Part shown: in pieces, positions 22,901-33,460 of the stretch
How the letters are laid out: each line of letters begins with the position of its first letter
How positions within the stretch are numbered: the first letter of the stretch is position 1
Source: Tipula vernalis
Lineage: Eukaryota > Arthropoda > Insecta > Diptera > Tipulidae
Length of the DNA: 64,000 bases
NCBI GenBank assembly: GCA_958295665.1
Contig: OY282559.1
Span: 245,702,764-245,766,763, forward strand
Direction of reading: 5' to 3'
Translations under genes and position numbers: made by a program
The notes under the pieces: generated by a model
The model's input: the letters and a program-made list of their open reading frames with translations, nothing else
What the model was told of the DNA's origin: nothing
The model's database searches: none

Positions 22901-24753
22901 GGGATAACGTGAGATTGAGGGAGCGGATCCCGTGTGTATCGGTCCCTCGCCGGTAAGTTTCCCGAAGACGGGTTCTGGCACTTTGGACAATCGGGAAGAT
23001 AAGTATCGGTACGGCCGCATCCGTAACAAAATATCGTCCGAGGTTGTCGACACAACTGGAAGGTGTGACCTGGTGATTTACAATTCCAACATTGGAACGT
23101 AGTGTGATCACGTTTTGTTATCGCCTTACGACCTGATTGTTCGCTCGTTCTATTAAAGGCGCACACTGTTTCTATCTCCGTCGGAGGGACTACTGACGTA
23201 CTATCTGAGGTGTTAAGCTCATGCAAAAGGCTACGCGATGCACCAATGTTAGCTTCGGGATTGTGCTTGACTTGCTTCCACAACGTTTCTAAATACCGGG
23301 CCTCTTGTGCTAACTGACCAAGGTTATAAATATATTTGCCAGCCAATGCTAATTGCAGACCCGGACGCATATTATTTAATAGCACGTCAAGAAGCTCGTT
23401 ATCTGGGATAGGAGGAACTCCTTGCAACCCAATTTGCAGAATGGCATCCTGGAAATCGCCATAGCATTCCTGTGGATATTTTTGTTTTCGGTCATCTAAC
23501 ATTCGACGGATCTCACGATTAGAAATTCCCCGATTGAATCGAGATATTATTGCCGGTTTTAAACGTTGCCAATTAACACCAGGATCCCGCTCTACTGTTA
23601 CCCAAAACCATTCGAGAGCTACTCCTGACAACAAACAGGTCAGGTTTTGAACGCATTCATTTAGGTTTATCCCCGAGCATCTGGCCATTTGATCTACTCG
23701 GGCTACAAAGCGCTCAACGGGCACATCATCGTTTGAACCACTAAATCTTAGGTTCCAACCCAATAAAATCCTTGATACATTGGAGGCATTTGGTATCGAC
23801 ATTCGGTTGGAGTTACAACGTTCCGGAGTTGTAGATGTAGTTTGCCTCGGTTGGCTAGAATCGGCCAATGAACGACGAAAGTCAACTAGCATTGATCCGA
23901 ATGTTTTTACTACGTCTTGTAGATCCGTCTGAGTCACCGGATGGACCGCAGGAACTAGAGGGGATTCCTTCGGATTGGTCACCGGAATGTCCTTCTGGTC
24001 AACGGTAGGCCTGAGGAAATTTAGATGAGCCCCAACGGGTTCTACCGAGAATGTAGTTGAAGATGGCAACGGTGCGAGGTGGAAGGAATCCGAGGAATTT
24101 TCCGCGGAGAAAAGATCCAACAGATTTCCCGGGGGTGACGCATAACGATCAACTTGGGGTACTATTTTAGGTTCTAACCGAGGAGTTTTATCTATACCTG
24201 GAACCGGCGTATCGAAATTGGAATCCGATTGAAACGGTATCTTCGGCGTAAAAACATGGTTTGGCGGACATAGAGGAGTCATGATATTTCTGGGTTGATC
24301 CTCAGAATCCTCAGTCTCCAATTGGCAGGAGTTTTGCATCTGTTCCAAATATTTAAGCAGGTTTTCACAGTATTCTGCTACGGGTTCTACCTTATCTGGA
24401 TCTAAATGTTGATAGTGAAGCCTAAATAATCTCCCACGAATGTGGCATAAACGTGACCGCAGTTGTCGTAAAAGTTGCTCATTAAACGAGGGTTTAGTAT
24501 CCAAAAAGGAGGACGTTCGAGATAATTTTAAGGAATATAAACGTATTTCCGTGTCGGGATGTCGTAAACCGGTTGAGTGCGGGGTCTTTGGAATTAGAAT
24601 CGGAAACGATTCCTCCGCCTGAACTTTGGCCTGTAATAACTCCAAATTAGTTGGCCCGGCAGGTAATTGCCGAATCTCGAATTCCACATTCAGTTCGTCG
24701 GGTTCTAGACAGTGAACGTCCATGATGGACACAAAGTACCAAACCACTACCAC
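19936..24753 (-). pseudogene. Ty3/gypsy-type gag-pol polyprotein, one internal stop
   Basis: A single minus-strand frame spans about 1600 codons. It is interrupted only by a TGA at 21670-21672 (between AERLR and ANLTINVNK), a likely CGA-to-TGA change. The better start is probably the ATG at residue 11 (MDVHCLEPDEL). Domain order: a Gag-like region; tandem Cys knuckles near residue 554 (CWNCKSPGHTFQLC, then CYGCGRTDTYLPDCPKC); aspartic protease with LLDSGASISALG near residue 694; RT with LVKKYNGKSRLCLDARRVNE and FVYLDDLLV near residue 999; RNase H with VDASTMGVGGVLY. The integrase has the zinc-binding HFYWPTM...CSVCK region and all three catalytic residues visible (LDFLGPF, HTDNG, NAAERVNR). 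There is no Env. It lies in the loop of the Foldback-like element, without visible LTRs, which is very odd for this family. Confidence 0.92.
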
Positions 24754-25637
24754 TTAAGAATTTATAATATAGTCAAGAGCCACGACCTAAGATATGGATA
24801 ACGTAAATAAGAGTAAATTAAATTGAATATAAGTATAAAAATAAAAAAAAAATATAATAATAATAAGAGGAAAAAAAATAAAATAAACACAAAATGTAAC
24901 TTGTCGAAATATATGTAATAAATATAATTGAAATTAAATCAACACAAATTCGCATACACAAAAACTCACCCAAAAGAAAAAATCACCAACAATTGAATTA
25001 AGCCGAGGTGATCCACTCAAAATATAAGCTAAATTCACAAAAAAAATTATATATATGTATATGATAACGTGAGAATCATCGAGGTACATGCGTGTGCTAC
25101 CAGATAAATAAAAAAAACGTTTAACGAAATTTGAAATAATTGCTCAATCAACGATCTCATGGTGATCAACCATATACGGACAACCTGAGAGCGTTGAGAC
25201 ATTAATTTGCCGACGAAGACACAATCGTCCCAATATCATCTAGCGGTCAAACACCCGGGTGGACAAACCAGAAGATTATCGGATTGTATCTTCGAACGGT
25301 AGAAAAAATATATGAATCCATCAGCATCCAAATCACGCTTTCATTTCCAGACACACGTCGACCAGAAAGCTCTATCAGATGCTGATGCATGCACACTATA
25401 GAAAGAAACTGAAACTGTAATTAATGGGAAACAAGATAGCTGAAACTGAAACGCAAAAAAAATTATAGTGAGCAGGTGACTACACACAACGAGAAATACA
25501 ACGGTTACACCATTATATCCCGTACAGAATCACGTGCCCAGTACCACAAAAAAGAAATATATATAGGCAGGTGGAGTGTTGTGCAACTAGAATACGAATT
25601 TCATTACCGTTGTTCCATAAATTGTCTTTAAAAAGAT
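24754..25637. other. Upstream region of gag-pol, right edge of the loop
   Basis: No gene. It is expected to hold the promoter and leader of the minus-strand gag-pol. On the minus strand a CACTATAATTTTTTTTGCG sequence lies near 25480. I compared it by eye with 17326-19935 and found no long direct repeat, so no 5' LTR is supported. Confidence 0.4.
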
Positions 25638-27965
25638 CGTGACCTACTCAAATTAAGTTTCCGTTAGAATGGCCGGTGTTTAGTAACACCAGAAAAACTC
25701 CGGGAAACACGATATACGATAATTCTCTATAGAATATTCAAATATCGTCAATCCTAAGTGCCTGGGACCATAGAATTTTTAAAAATTGATTTATTTTCTG
25801 TTAGAGTAGATTGTGACCTACTCAAATTAAGTTTCCGTTAGAATGGCCGGTGTTTAGTAACACCAGGAAAACTCCGGGAAACACGATATACGATAACTCT
25901 CTATAGAATATTCAAATATCGTCAATCCTAAGTGCCTGGGACCATAGAATATTTAAAAATTGATTTATTTTCTGTTAGAGTAGATCGTGACCTACTCAAA
26001 TTAAGTTTCCGTTAGAATGGCCGGTGTTTAGTAACACCAGGAAAATTCCGGGAAACGCGATATACGATAATTCTCTATAGAATATTCAAATATCGTCAAT
26101 CCTAAGTGCCTGGGACCACAGAATTTTTAAAACTTGATATATTTTCTGTTAGAGTAGATCGTGACTTACTCAAAATAAGTTTCCGTTAGAATGGCCGGTG
26201 TTTAGTAACACCAGGAAAACTCCGGGAAACGCGATATACGATAATTATCTATAGAATATTCAAATATCGTCAATCCTAAGTGCCTGGGACCATAGAATTT
26301 TTAAAAATTGATTTATTTTCTGTTAGAGTAGATCGTGACCTACTCAAAATAAGTTTCCGTTAGAATGGCCGGTGTTTAGTAACACCAGGAAAATTCCGGG
26401 AAACGCGATATACGATAATTCTCTATAGAATATTCAAATATCGTCAATCCTAAGTGCCTGGGACCATAGAATTATTAAAAATTGATTTATTTTCTGTTAG
26501 AGTAGATCGTGACCTACTCAAATTAAGTTTCCGTTAGAATGACCGGTGTTTAGTAACACCAGGAAAATTCCGGGAAACGCGATATACGATAATTCTCTAT
26601 AGAATATTCAAATATCGTCAATCCTAAGTGCCTGGGACCAAAGAATTTTTAAAAATTGATATATTTTCTGTTAGAGTAGATCGTGACTTACTCAAAATAA
26701 GTTTCCGTTAGAATGGCCGGTGTTTAGTAACACCAGGAAAACTCCGGGTAACGCGATATACGATAATTCTCTATAGAATATTCAAATATCGTCAATCCTA
26801 AGTGCCTGGGACCATAGAATTTTTAAAAATTGATTTATTTTCTGTTAGAGTAGATCGTGACCTACTCAAATTAAGTTTCCGTTAGAATGGCCGGTGTTTA
26901 GTAACACCAGGAAAATTCCGGGAAACGCGATATACGATAATTCTCTATTGAATATTCAATTATCGTCAATCCTAAGTGCCTGGGACCATAGAATTTTTAA
27001 AAATTGATTTATTTTCTGTTAGAGTAGATCGTGACTTACTCAAAATAAGTTTCCGTTAGAATGGCCGGTGTTTAGTAACACCAGGAAAACTCCGGGAAAC
27101 GCGATGTACGATAATTCTCTATAGAATATTCAATTATCGTCAATCCTAAGTGCCTGGGACCATAGAATTTTAAAAAATTGATTTATTTTCTGTTAGAGTA
27201 GATTGTGACCTACTCAAATTAAGTTTCCGTTAGAATGGCCGGTGTTTAGTAACACCAGGAAAACTCCGGGAAACACGATATACGATAATTATCTATAGAA
27301 TATTCAAATATCGTCAATCCTAAGTGCCTGGGACCATAGAATTATTAAAAATTGATTTATTTTCTGTTAGAGTAGATTGTGACCTACTCAAAATAAGTTT
27401 CCGTTAGAATGGCCGGTGTTTAGTAACACCAGGAAAACTCCGGGAAACGCGATATACGATAATTCTCTATAGAATATTCAAATATCGTCAATCCTAAGTG
27501 CCTGGGACCACAGAATTTTTAAAAATTGATATTTTTTCTGTTAGAGTATATCGTGACTTACTTAAAATAAGTTTCCGTTAGAATGGCCGGTATTTAGTAA
27601 CACCAGGAAAACTCCGGGAAACGCGATATACGATAATTCTCTATAGAATATTCAAATATCATCAATCCTAAGTGCCTGGGACCATAGAATTTTTAAAAAT
27701 TGATTTAGTTTCTGTTAGAGTAGATCATGACCTACTCAAAATAAGTTTCCGTTAGAATGGCCGGTGTTTAGTAACACCAGGAAAACTCCGGGAAACGCGA
27801 TATACGATAATTCTCTATAGAATATTCAATTATCGTCAATCCTAAGTGCCTGGGACCATAGAATTTTTAAAAATTGATTTATTTTCTGTTAGAGTAGATT
27901 GTGACCTACTCAAAATAAGTTTCCGTTAGAATGGCCGGTGTTTAGGAACACCAGGGAAACTCCGG
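25638..27965 (-). repeat. 174-bp tandem array, right, inverted (about 13 units)
   Basis: CCTGGGACCA recurs at 25761, 25935, 26109, 26283, 26457, 26631, 26805, 26979, 27153, 27327, 27501, 27675 and 27849, exactly 174 bp apart each time. The units are the reverse complement of those at 15926-17325. Substitutions such as CTCAAATTAAG versus CTCAAAATAAG alternate among units, as expected from higher-order duplication or gene conversion. Confidence 0.96.
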
Positions 27966-28536
27966 GAATATCGATATACGTTATATAATTGTTTTTGAGT
28001 AAAAAATTACTAATTTATTTACTATATAATATAGTATGTACTCAAATTTTAGCATGCGCTGCATGTACGGCAGACTTCACTATTTGCTTGATTATATGTG
28101 CAATATAGGAATCACTACTATACAATAAACAAATTAATTATATAATATAAAGGTGTTTCATATAATCAATTGTAATTTTTCCTTTTTGTTAAGGTAAATT
28201 TCGTTATTCTACACTGATGAAATACGCATTTTTCTATTAATGGTTACTATATGTTATATGAAATTTGACAATTTTTATGATCACAATTCCATTCACATTA
28301 TTTAACGTTTTCATAGTAAGCGCTCCGGTAAAAGCCAAAAATGCCTGGGCTCCTATAATTTATGGCAATGTGTCCTATATTTTTTTCTCCGTGAATTATT
28401 AAAATTTTATAATTTCTTATTGCGTAGTTTGGAATTTATTCGTTAGTTCGCAGTTTCACTAATACTCTGAAAATTTTAGTTGTTGTTGTAGTTTTTTAGG
28501 AATATCTCGGAGTTTTAGGAAAATTTTCACAATCGT
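27966..28536. other. Right subterminal region of the composite element
   Basis: AT-rich and non-coding, longer than its left counterpart. Its last bases, in reverse complement, start ACGATTGTGAAAATTTTCC, aligned with the left terminus. It contains TGCCTGGGCTCCTATAATTT near 28347, a faint echo of the array landmark. Confidence 0.5.
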
Positions 28537-28544
28537 TCCTATAA
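28537..28544. repeat. 8-bp target duplication TCCTATAA (right)
   Basis: The match of 15059-15066. The Penelope frame resumes at the next base. Confidence 0.85.
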
Positions 28545-29180
28545 CTAAGTGACATATCCCACAGAGGGCTAAACTTGGAAAAAATACACAATATTTTAAC
28601 GAAAAACAACTACCCCAATATTCTTATTAACAAGCTAATAACCAAATGCCTGTATACTTATATTAACAAGAACTCTATTAATAATCGACCAACACAATGT
28701 GATACACCGAATAGACAAATAATAGGATTTATTTCTGACATTCCCAACCGGACTGAACAAATTAAAAAACATTTGAGCAAACCGAATTACTCCAACAAAA
28801 TTGCGACAAAAATCAACAATACACTTAGCAGAAGCTTCAGAACAACCAAAGACAGTATTCCTAAAGAGAAAAGGGCGGGAGTAGTGTACAAGATTCCATG
28901 TGAGTATGGACATTCCTATATAGGTGAAACGTCAAAAACGATAAATATGAGGGTTAACCAACATAAGTACGACGTAAAATACACTAAGAAAAATCATAAC
29001 ACAATAACACACCACCGCAGTGCGCTAAGTAAACACTCTATAGAATGCTCGAAATCTTTCAAATTTGAAGAAGCATTAATACTGGACTATGAAGCTAAAA
29101 AGAAAAAAAGAGTGTTCAAGGAAATGTGTTATATTACCAAGAACATTAACTCGGTCAACTATAAAACAGATTGTAAAAAC
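28545..29180 (+). pseudogene. Penelope GIY-YIG endonuclease part
   Basis: The frame continues from the RT part (LSDISHRGLNLEKIHNIL). It is open to 29180, where the hAT interrupts it, and its final codons are at 30056-30094 (LQENYMSLLREY, then TAG). The endonuclease is visible as GVVYKIPCEYGHSYIGETSK with downstream R and H (NMRVNQHKYDV), which matches a GIY-YIG nuclease, here with the variant VYK...YIGET. Penelope elements use it to nick the target. This part has no internal stop, in contrast to the RT part. Confidence 0.9.
29173..29180. repeat. 8-bp target duplication GTAAAAAC (left of hAT)
   Basis: GTAAAAAC also occurs at 30048-30055 after the element. Removing one copy plus the insertion restores the Penelope C-terminal frame. 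Confidence 0.9.
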
Positions 29181-30047
29181 CAGCGATGGGTCATGTAACG
29201 AAAAAAGAATTTTCTACGTTACGTGTAGAAAATGTGTTTTTTATGTAGAAAATGTAGAAAAGTTTACTATAAAAATCCACTGAAATTATATATGGAAAAT
29301 CGAATGGCGCTGCTATCAACAACAAATGTCACATTTGTTTTTTTTTTCTTCATAACCTTTAAAATTGTTCAAGCAGTCGCACCATAATCTCAAATAAGCG
29401 AATAAATTAAAGTCAAATATGAATATGAACTTAAAAACCATTTCCGCCGAGGGTGATTCAAAGGTAAAGGAAAATATCGTCATGTTGATATACTGTGAAG
29501 ATATGGTTAAAAGTTGTGATGAACAAATCGAGGCCCTTGATCCAGTTTGCCAATTGGTGAATGACTTACAAAAATCCACCGCTTTAATCGCAGATGCAGT
29601 CGAAATATGGATAAAAATCGAGGATGAATTTCCACCTTCATTTATCTCTCGATTGAGAATCCGACAGGAAATGGTATTGAATAAAGAAAGCCTGGTAGCG
29701 AATTTTCTTCATCCGAAGATATAAAGCTTCTCGCAATTCCGAAAGGCTTTTTTCGGGATTGTATTTTGTACCTAATAAAAATAGGAATAGACTTACTTTC
29801 GACGGTCGAAGAAATTGCTGGCAATTTACCACGAGCTGAAGCTAAAAGACAGCAATAAGTCTGACGAATACTAGATTAATTGTAAAAAGGCCAACATGTT
29901 TTTATTTATTTTTATTTTTTACGTTACTTATTATACGTGTATTATACTCATGTAGAAAACTACGACCCATCCATTTTTTATGTTACCGTATTAGACGTGT
30001 ATTTTACTTGTATTATACACATGTAAAAAAACTACGACCCATCGCTG
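29181..30047. mobile_element. Short hAT transposon, 867 bp
   Basis: It has perfect 12-bp terminal inverted repeats CAGCGATGGGTC and GACCCATCGCTG, flanked by the 8-bp duplication GTAAAAAC. Both are hAT hallmarks. The last 120 or so bases contain two imperfect direct copies of a terminal segment, each ending ACTACGACCCATC (about 29955-29971 and 30031-30043). The interior retains a transposase fragment, so it is a deletion derivative. Confidence 0.93.
29419..29730 (+). pseudogene. hAT transposase fragment
   Basis: The 101-codon frame ends ...LVANFLHPKI. NFLHP followed by K is a conserved landmark before the C-terminal part of many hAT transposases. The upstream segment (LQKSTALIADAVEIWIKI) also matches the helical region that precedes it. 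The catalytic core and dimerisation domain are missing. It lies in the correct orientation within the TIR-bounded element. The start codon is arbitrary. Confidence 0.72.
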
Positions 30048-30094
30048 GTAAAAACCTACAAGAGAATTATATGAGTCTACTTAGGGAATATTAG

Positions 30095-30320
30095 CGCACT
30101 TAATCGTACATGCACTAACCTTTCCTATCTCTAATTTAGAAATAAATTATGGTGATATTTGGGTCCCAACTTTAGGTTAATAACATAGTTTTTTAGATTG
30201 AAGTCTAAAACAACCCATGTAGAACATTAACTCTGTTAACTATGAAACAGAATGTGATAATTTAAAAGTAGTATGCACGCACCGAATCTTACATTTACTG
30301 AACTTTTTCTATCTCTAATT
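30095..30320 (+). repeat. Partial tandem duplication of the Penelope 3' end
   Basis: CTAACCTTTCCTATCTCTAATTT at 30115 recurs as CTGAACTTTTTCTATCTCTAATTT at 30299, offset about 184 bp. GAACATTAACTCTGTTAACTATG at 30222 repeats the coding sequence at 29143. So a second truncated copy of the Penelope C-terminus and the start of its terminal repeat lies between the stop codon and the full inverted terminal repeat. Confidence 0.7.
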
Positions 30321-30876
30321 TATAAATAAATTACGATGATAGGTGTTTTTCCAACTTCAGGTTATAAACTTAGTTCTTTTAGATTGACATCTAAAACAGC
30401 ATATGTTATCTACCTGGTCCATGTTTATTCTTCCAATTAATGATGTACATATGTAAAAATTGTTTAATATTATTTGACCTAGATAGTCATTTCAAACCAT
30501 TAACCACAATGATTACATCGGTATTACCACAAGAATTCCTGACCTACACTCATTAAATAATATTGAGTTGGTAACGTTTTCAATATCTGTTAGTACACAA
30601 TATAATACGGATCAGATCGATCACTCACACTTTTGCTCTTTAAAGCAGTAAACGTTGGTTTTTTAAATTTTGGTTTGGCATGACCACACACACACATTAG
30701 TACTTTTTTACAATTATTTATTATTTTTTATTAATTTATATTCAGTATACCCCCAGTTTTTTGTTTGATTGTATTTTTATGATGACACAACATAGTACTA
30801 CTCGTATATTTTAATGGAATTATTTTAAACACCAATACATATTCACGCGGGCCCTTTTTCAGGTTTTTGGTTTTTT
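30321..30876 (-). repeat. Penelope terminal repeat, right inverted copy
   Basis: This is the reverse complement of 13105-13658, with a few single-base differences such as CACACACACACATTAG versus CTAATGTGTGTGTGG. It stops at GGTTTTTGGTTTTTTAA, short of the GATATTTCGGC motif found beyond the left copy. Confidence 0.9.
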
Positions 30877-33460
30877 AACCTTTGTTAAACCTGTGTCAAA
30901 ATCTAAAACTTTTTCTTTAAAATTGCATAACGTATGTGTAAGTTAATAATCCTACATTTTACTTTTCGCTTAAGAGCAGTTACCAAATGAAGGTTTTAAG
31001 TGCATTATTAATTAATGAGACCAGGAAATAAATTTCTTCTGACGCTAAAATCGCTCTGACGCTAATATTGAGAATATTTCAACTCCTACAGTTAACTTTG
31101 TGACTATTGTACATATATTTTTGCAGAAATAAATTTTGTCATGAACGTAGGTATAGCCTAATACCTCAAGCGCTACTAGACAGTACTCGTTACGTAAAAT
31201 TGTTAACAATTTAGACGGCCCCGGACTAGTAGGTTGTCTAATAACGTATTAATTTGGATAGAATGTCTACTTGTATTCTGTTTGTGTACTCGCGTGCGCG
31301 CGCGCTCATCTCTTTAGACTTCTATCGCGAGTTCATTATCAACACGTCCAAACAAAATTTTAATTTATTTATAAATTTAATTTTTTCAAATATAAAAAAT
31401 TTCAAGAAAATTAATGAAGAGGCGGTGTTTAGGCTGCATTCGGTTGTAATTAGAAAGTAGAACAAAAGATCCAGTCAACGAATATAGTTAATTAGTTAAC
31501 TATTATTTAAAAAAAAGTTAATTTAAATTTTTTTTTGTATTTTCATTGGTAAGGGCACCTTCCAGCCTATCATGTTTACATTAATAAATCATTTCATTTT
31601 GAAAAAAAAATAAAAATAAAAATTTACAAAAAATCGAATTAAAAATTTGTTGTTGACTTGTTGATAATGAAGATGAATCGAAAGATAATAATACGATATG
31701 ATGAGAAAGTTAAACGAGATCTGCTTAACAAGTCTATACTGTGTATATGGTGGGGAATGCGATCCATGGCGCGGTAAATTATTTCATATGTTAATTTGCA
31801 GTCGAAACATTATAATTTATTAGTGATAGGATAGAAATTTGATTAGAAATAATAAAACACTTGTTAATCATATATTTATCACATGTGTTTTTCGAAGTCT
31901 GCGCGAGCGCTCAACTCTAGGTATAAACAAAAATTAATTAAATAATTAGAACAAACCCAAACCGATTTTCGGTTGAATTTTTTTATTTTGATTAAGTAAC
32001 GCCGGCTAGCTCGAAGCTTTTCGATTTCGTGTGAATTAGGAAAACCTACATTTCATAACTCATAATAAAAATCTTGTGTGTCTGTATAGAAGTTATAAAC
32101 AGTTATCGGTTTACATATACGCGCGAATGACCTCAGCTTATGATTTGTGTCGCGCTTATCAAATACGGCAAATCGAGTTCGATAGATATCTCGCGGTTTT
32201 TGTTTTGGTTTTATTAAGTGTGCTTGACTTTAGTACGTTTATCTAGACTATAGCACACCTCCATTATTTACTGCCGCGTATATATTTACACTTTATTTCT
32301 AATTAATTAATTAGCAAACATAATTCTTTGAGGGATTTCAACAAAATTTAGTTTGGTTTTGTTTATAGATAAGATTCCCGGGCGCATTACAAAATTCTAA
32401 GTTTTTTTTTTGGTTTTTAGTAAATTTTAATGACTTTTGTATACCCGGAATAAAATGAATTTTAATTTTTACTAAAAAGTTTTGACGATTCATTACAATA
32501 AATAGAAATGTTTATAGAATCAGCCACGTTTTTGAGCCTAATGTACTGGTACAGTTTCTGATTTTTTTGTTTTTCAGTGTACAAGTATCAGTGTACAAGT
32601 ATACAATCTAAGTACTAGTCTTAGACTTTGTTCATGACGACCACGTGAACGAACAACTGGGTTACCAATTGAAACTGAAAATTAATAGAAATTTTTAACA
32701 TGCCATTTGTTGTAGTGCGACCAAGTTTAATAAACTGTTCGCTAAAATATTTATCTCGAGACAATAATCAAGACATAAAATTATAACAACAATCTCCTTA
32801 TTACCTCGTCGCTTGAAGCAGGATCACCATGAACATTATTCCATCGCCGTGGTCTCACTGTCATAAAATTTATATTACGACCGTTTTTTTTTTTTGGAGA
32901 GTGTTTATTACAGTGATTATTACTATTATTATTATTACTATCATCATCATCATTATGGGTTAATAATAAATATTATTATTGTATTTTGGTCGCTTAAAAA
33001 TTGCAAATATAAAAAAAAAAAAAACATTTTACAATAATGCACATGCACAAAACAATAATGTTGGCACAATGGGGGGCTTTTGTATTTTATTCTTACATGC
33101 AGAATGCAGCAAGCACAGAAACGGCCATAAATATTTTTATTTCATCTTATAATTTAAAAACCAAAAAAAAAACATTTAAAAATTTTAATGCAGAAATAAT
33201 TTAATTTGTACATGAAATAAATTTTGTTTTTAATGAAAATTAATATGTCTTAATTTTTATGTCATTAAACAGACACAATATCTCCTTTTTTCTTTTAGAT
33301 TGCTTTACCAACGCTAAAATCATACGGAATAAGCAGTCAATTTGTTCAAGCAGCCAAAAGTTGCTGTTTTTAACTATTTTATTTTTTCCGAAATCTTTAC
33401 AAGCTGTTATATGTAAGTGCTAAGGTTTTGCCAATGAGAAGCAGGTCACTTAGTTTACGC
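30877..33460. other. Non-coding, no gene seen
   Basis: AT-rich. It holds a short GCGTGCGCGCGCGC run near 31291 and an ATTATTACTATTATT and ATCATCATC tract near 32925-32955. No supported reading frame on either strand. Confidence 0.5.

Larger units (their letters stand above)
15067..28536. mobile_element. Foldback-like composite element carrying a gypsy gag-pol
   Basis: The element is 13,470 bp. Its ends are flanked by TCCTATAA duplications. The two ends share a weak terminal inverted repeat: positions 7-24 from each end (GTGAA, two differing bases, TTTTCCTAAAA) agree at 16 of 18 sites. Internally there is a left arm (15067-17325) with an 8-unit array of a 174-bp repeat and a truncated mariner. 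The loop is 17326-25637, with a minus-strand Ty3/gypsy polyprotein. The right arm (25638-28536) holds about 13 units of the same 174-bp repeat in opposite orientation. Long inverted arms built of tandem repeats define Foldback-type elements. The superfamily cannot be settled from 8-bp duplications alone. I found no LTRs around the gypsy gene. Confidence 0.8.
12823..30876 (+). mobile_element. Penelope-like element split by two nested insertions
   Basis: A plus-strand Penelope-type coding sequence (RT, then GIY-YIG endonuclease) is flanked by two roughly 555-bp terminal copies in inverted orientation, at 13105-13658 and 30321-30876. Inverted or tandem terminal repeats are a known feature of Penelope elements. 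The coding part is cut at 15066/28545 by a 13.5-kb composite element and at 29180/30056 by an 867-bp hAT. In both cases removing the insertion plus one 8-bp duplication restores the reading frame. The left boundary is approximate. Confidence 0.85.

Noticed and set aside
15926..27965. The 174-bp arrays as a CRISPR-like structure
   Set aside because: Units are contiguous with no unique spacers, far longer than CRISPR repeats, and in eukaryotic context.
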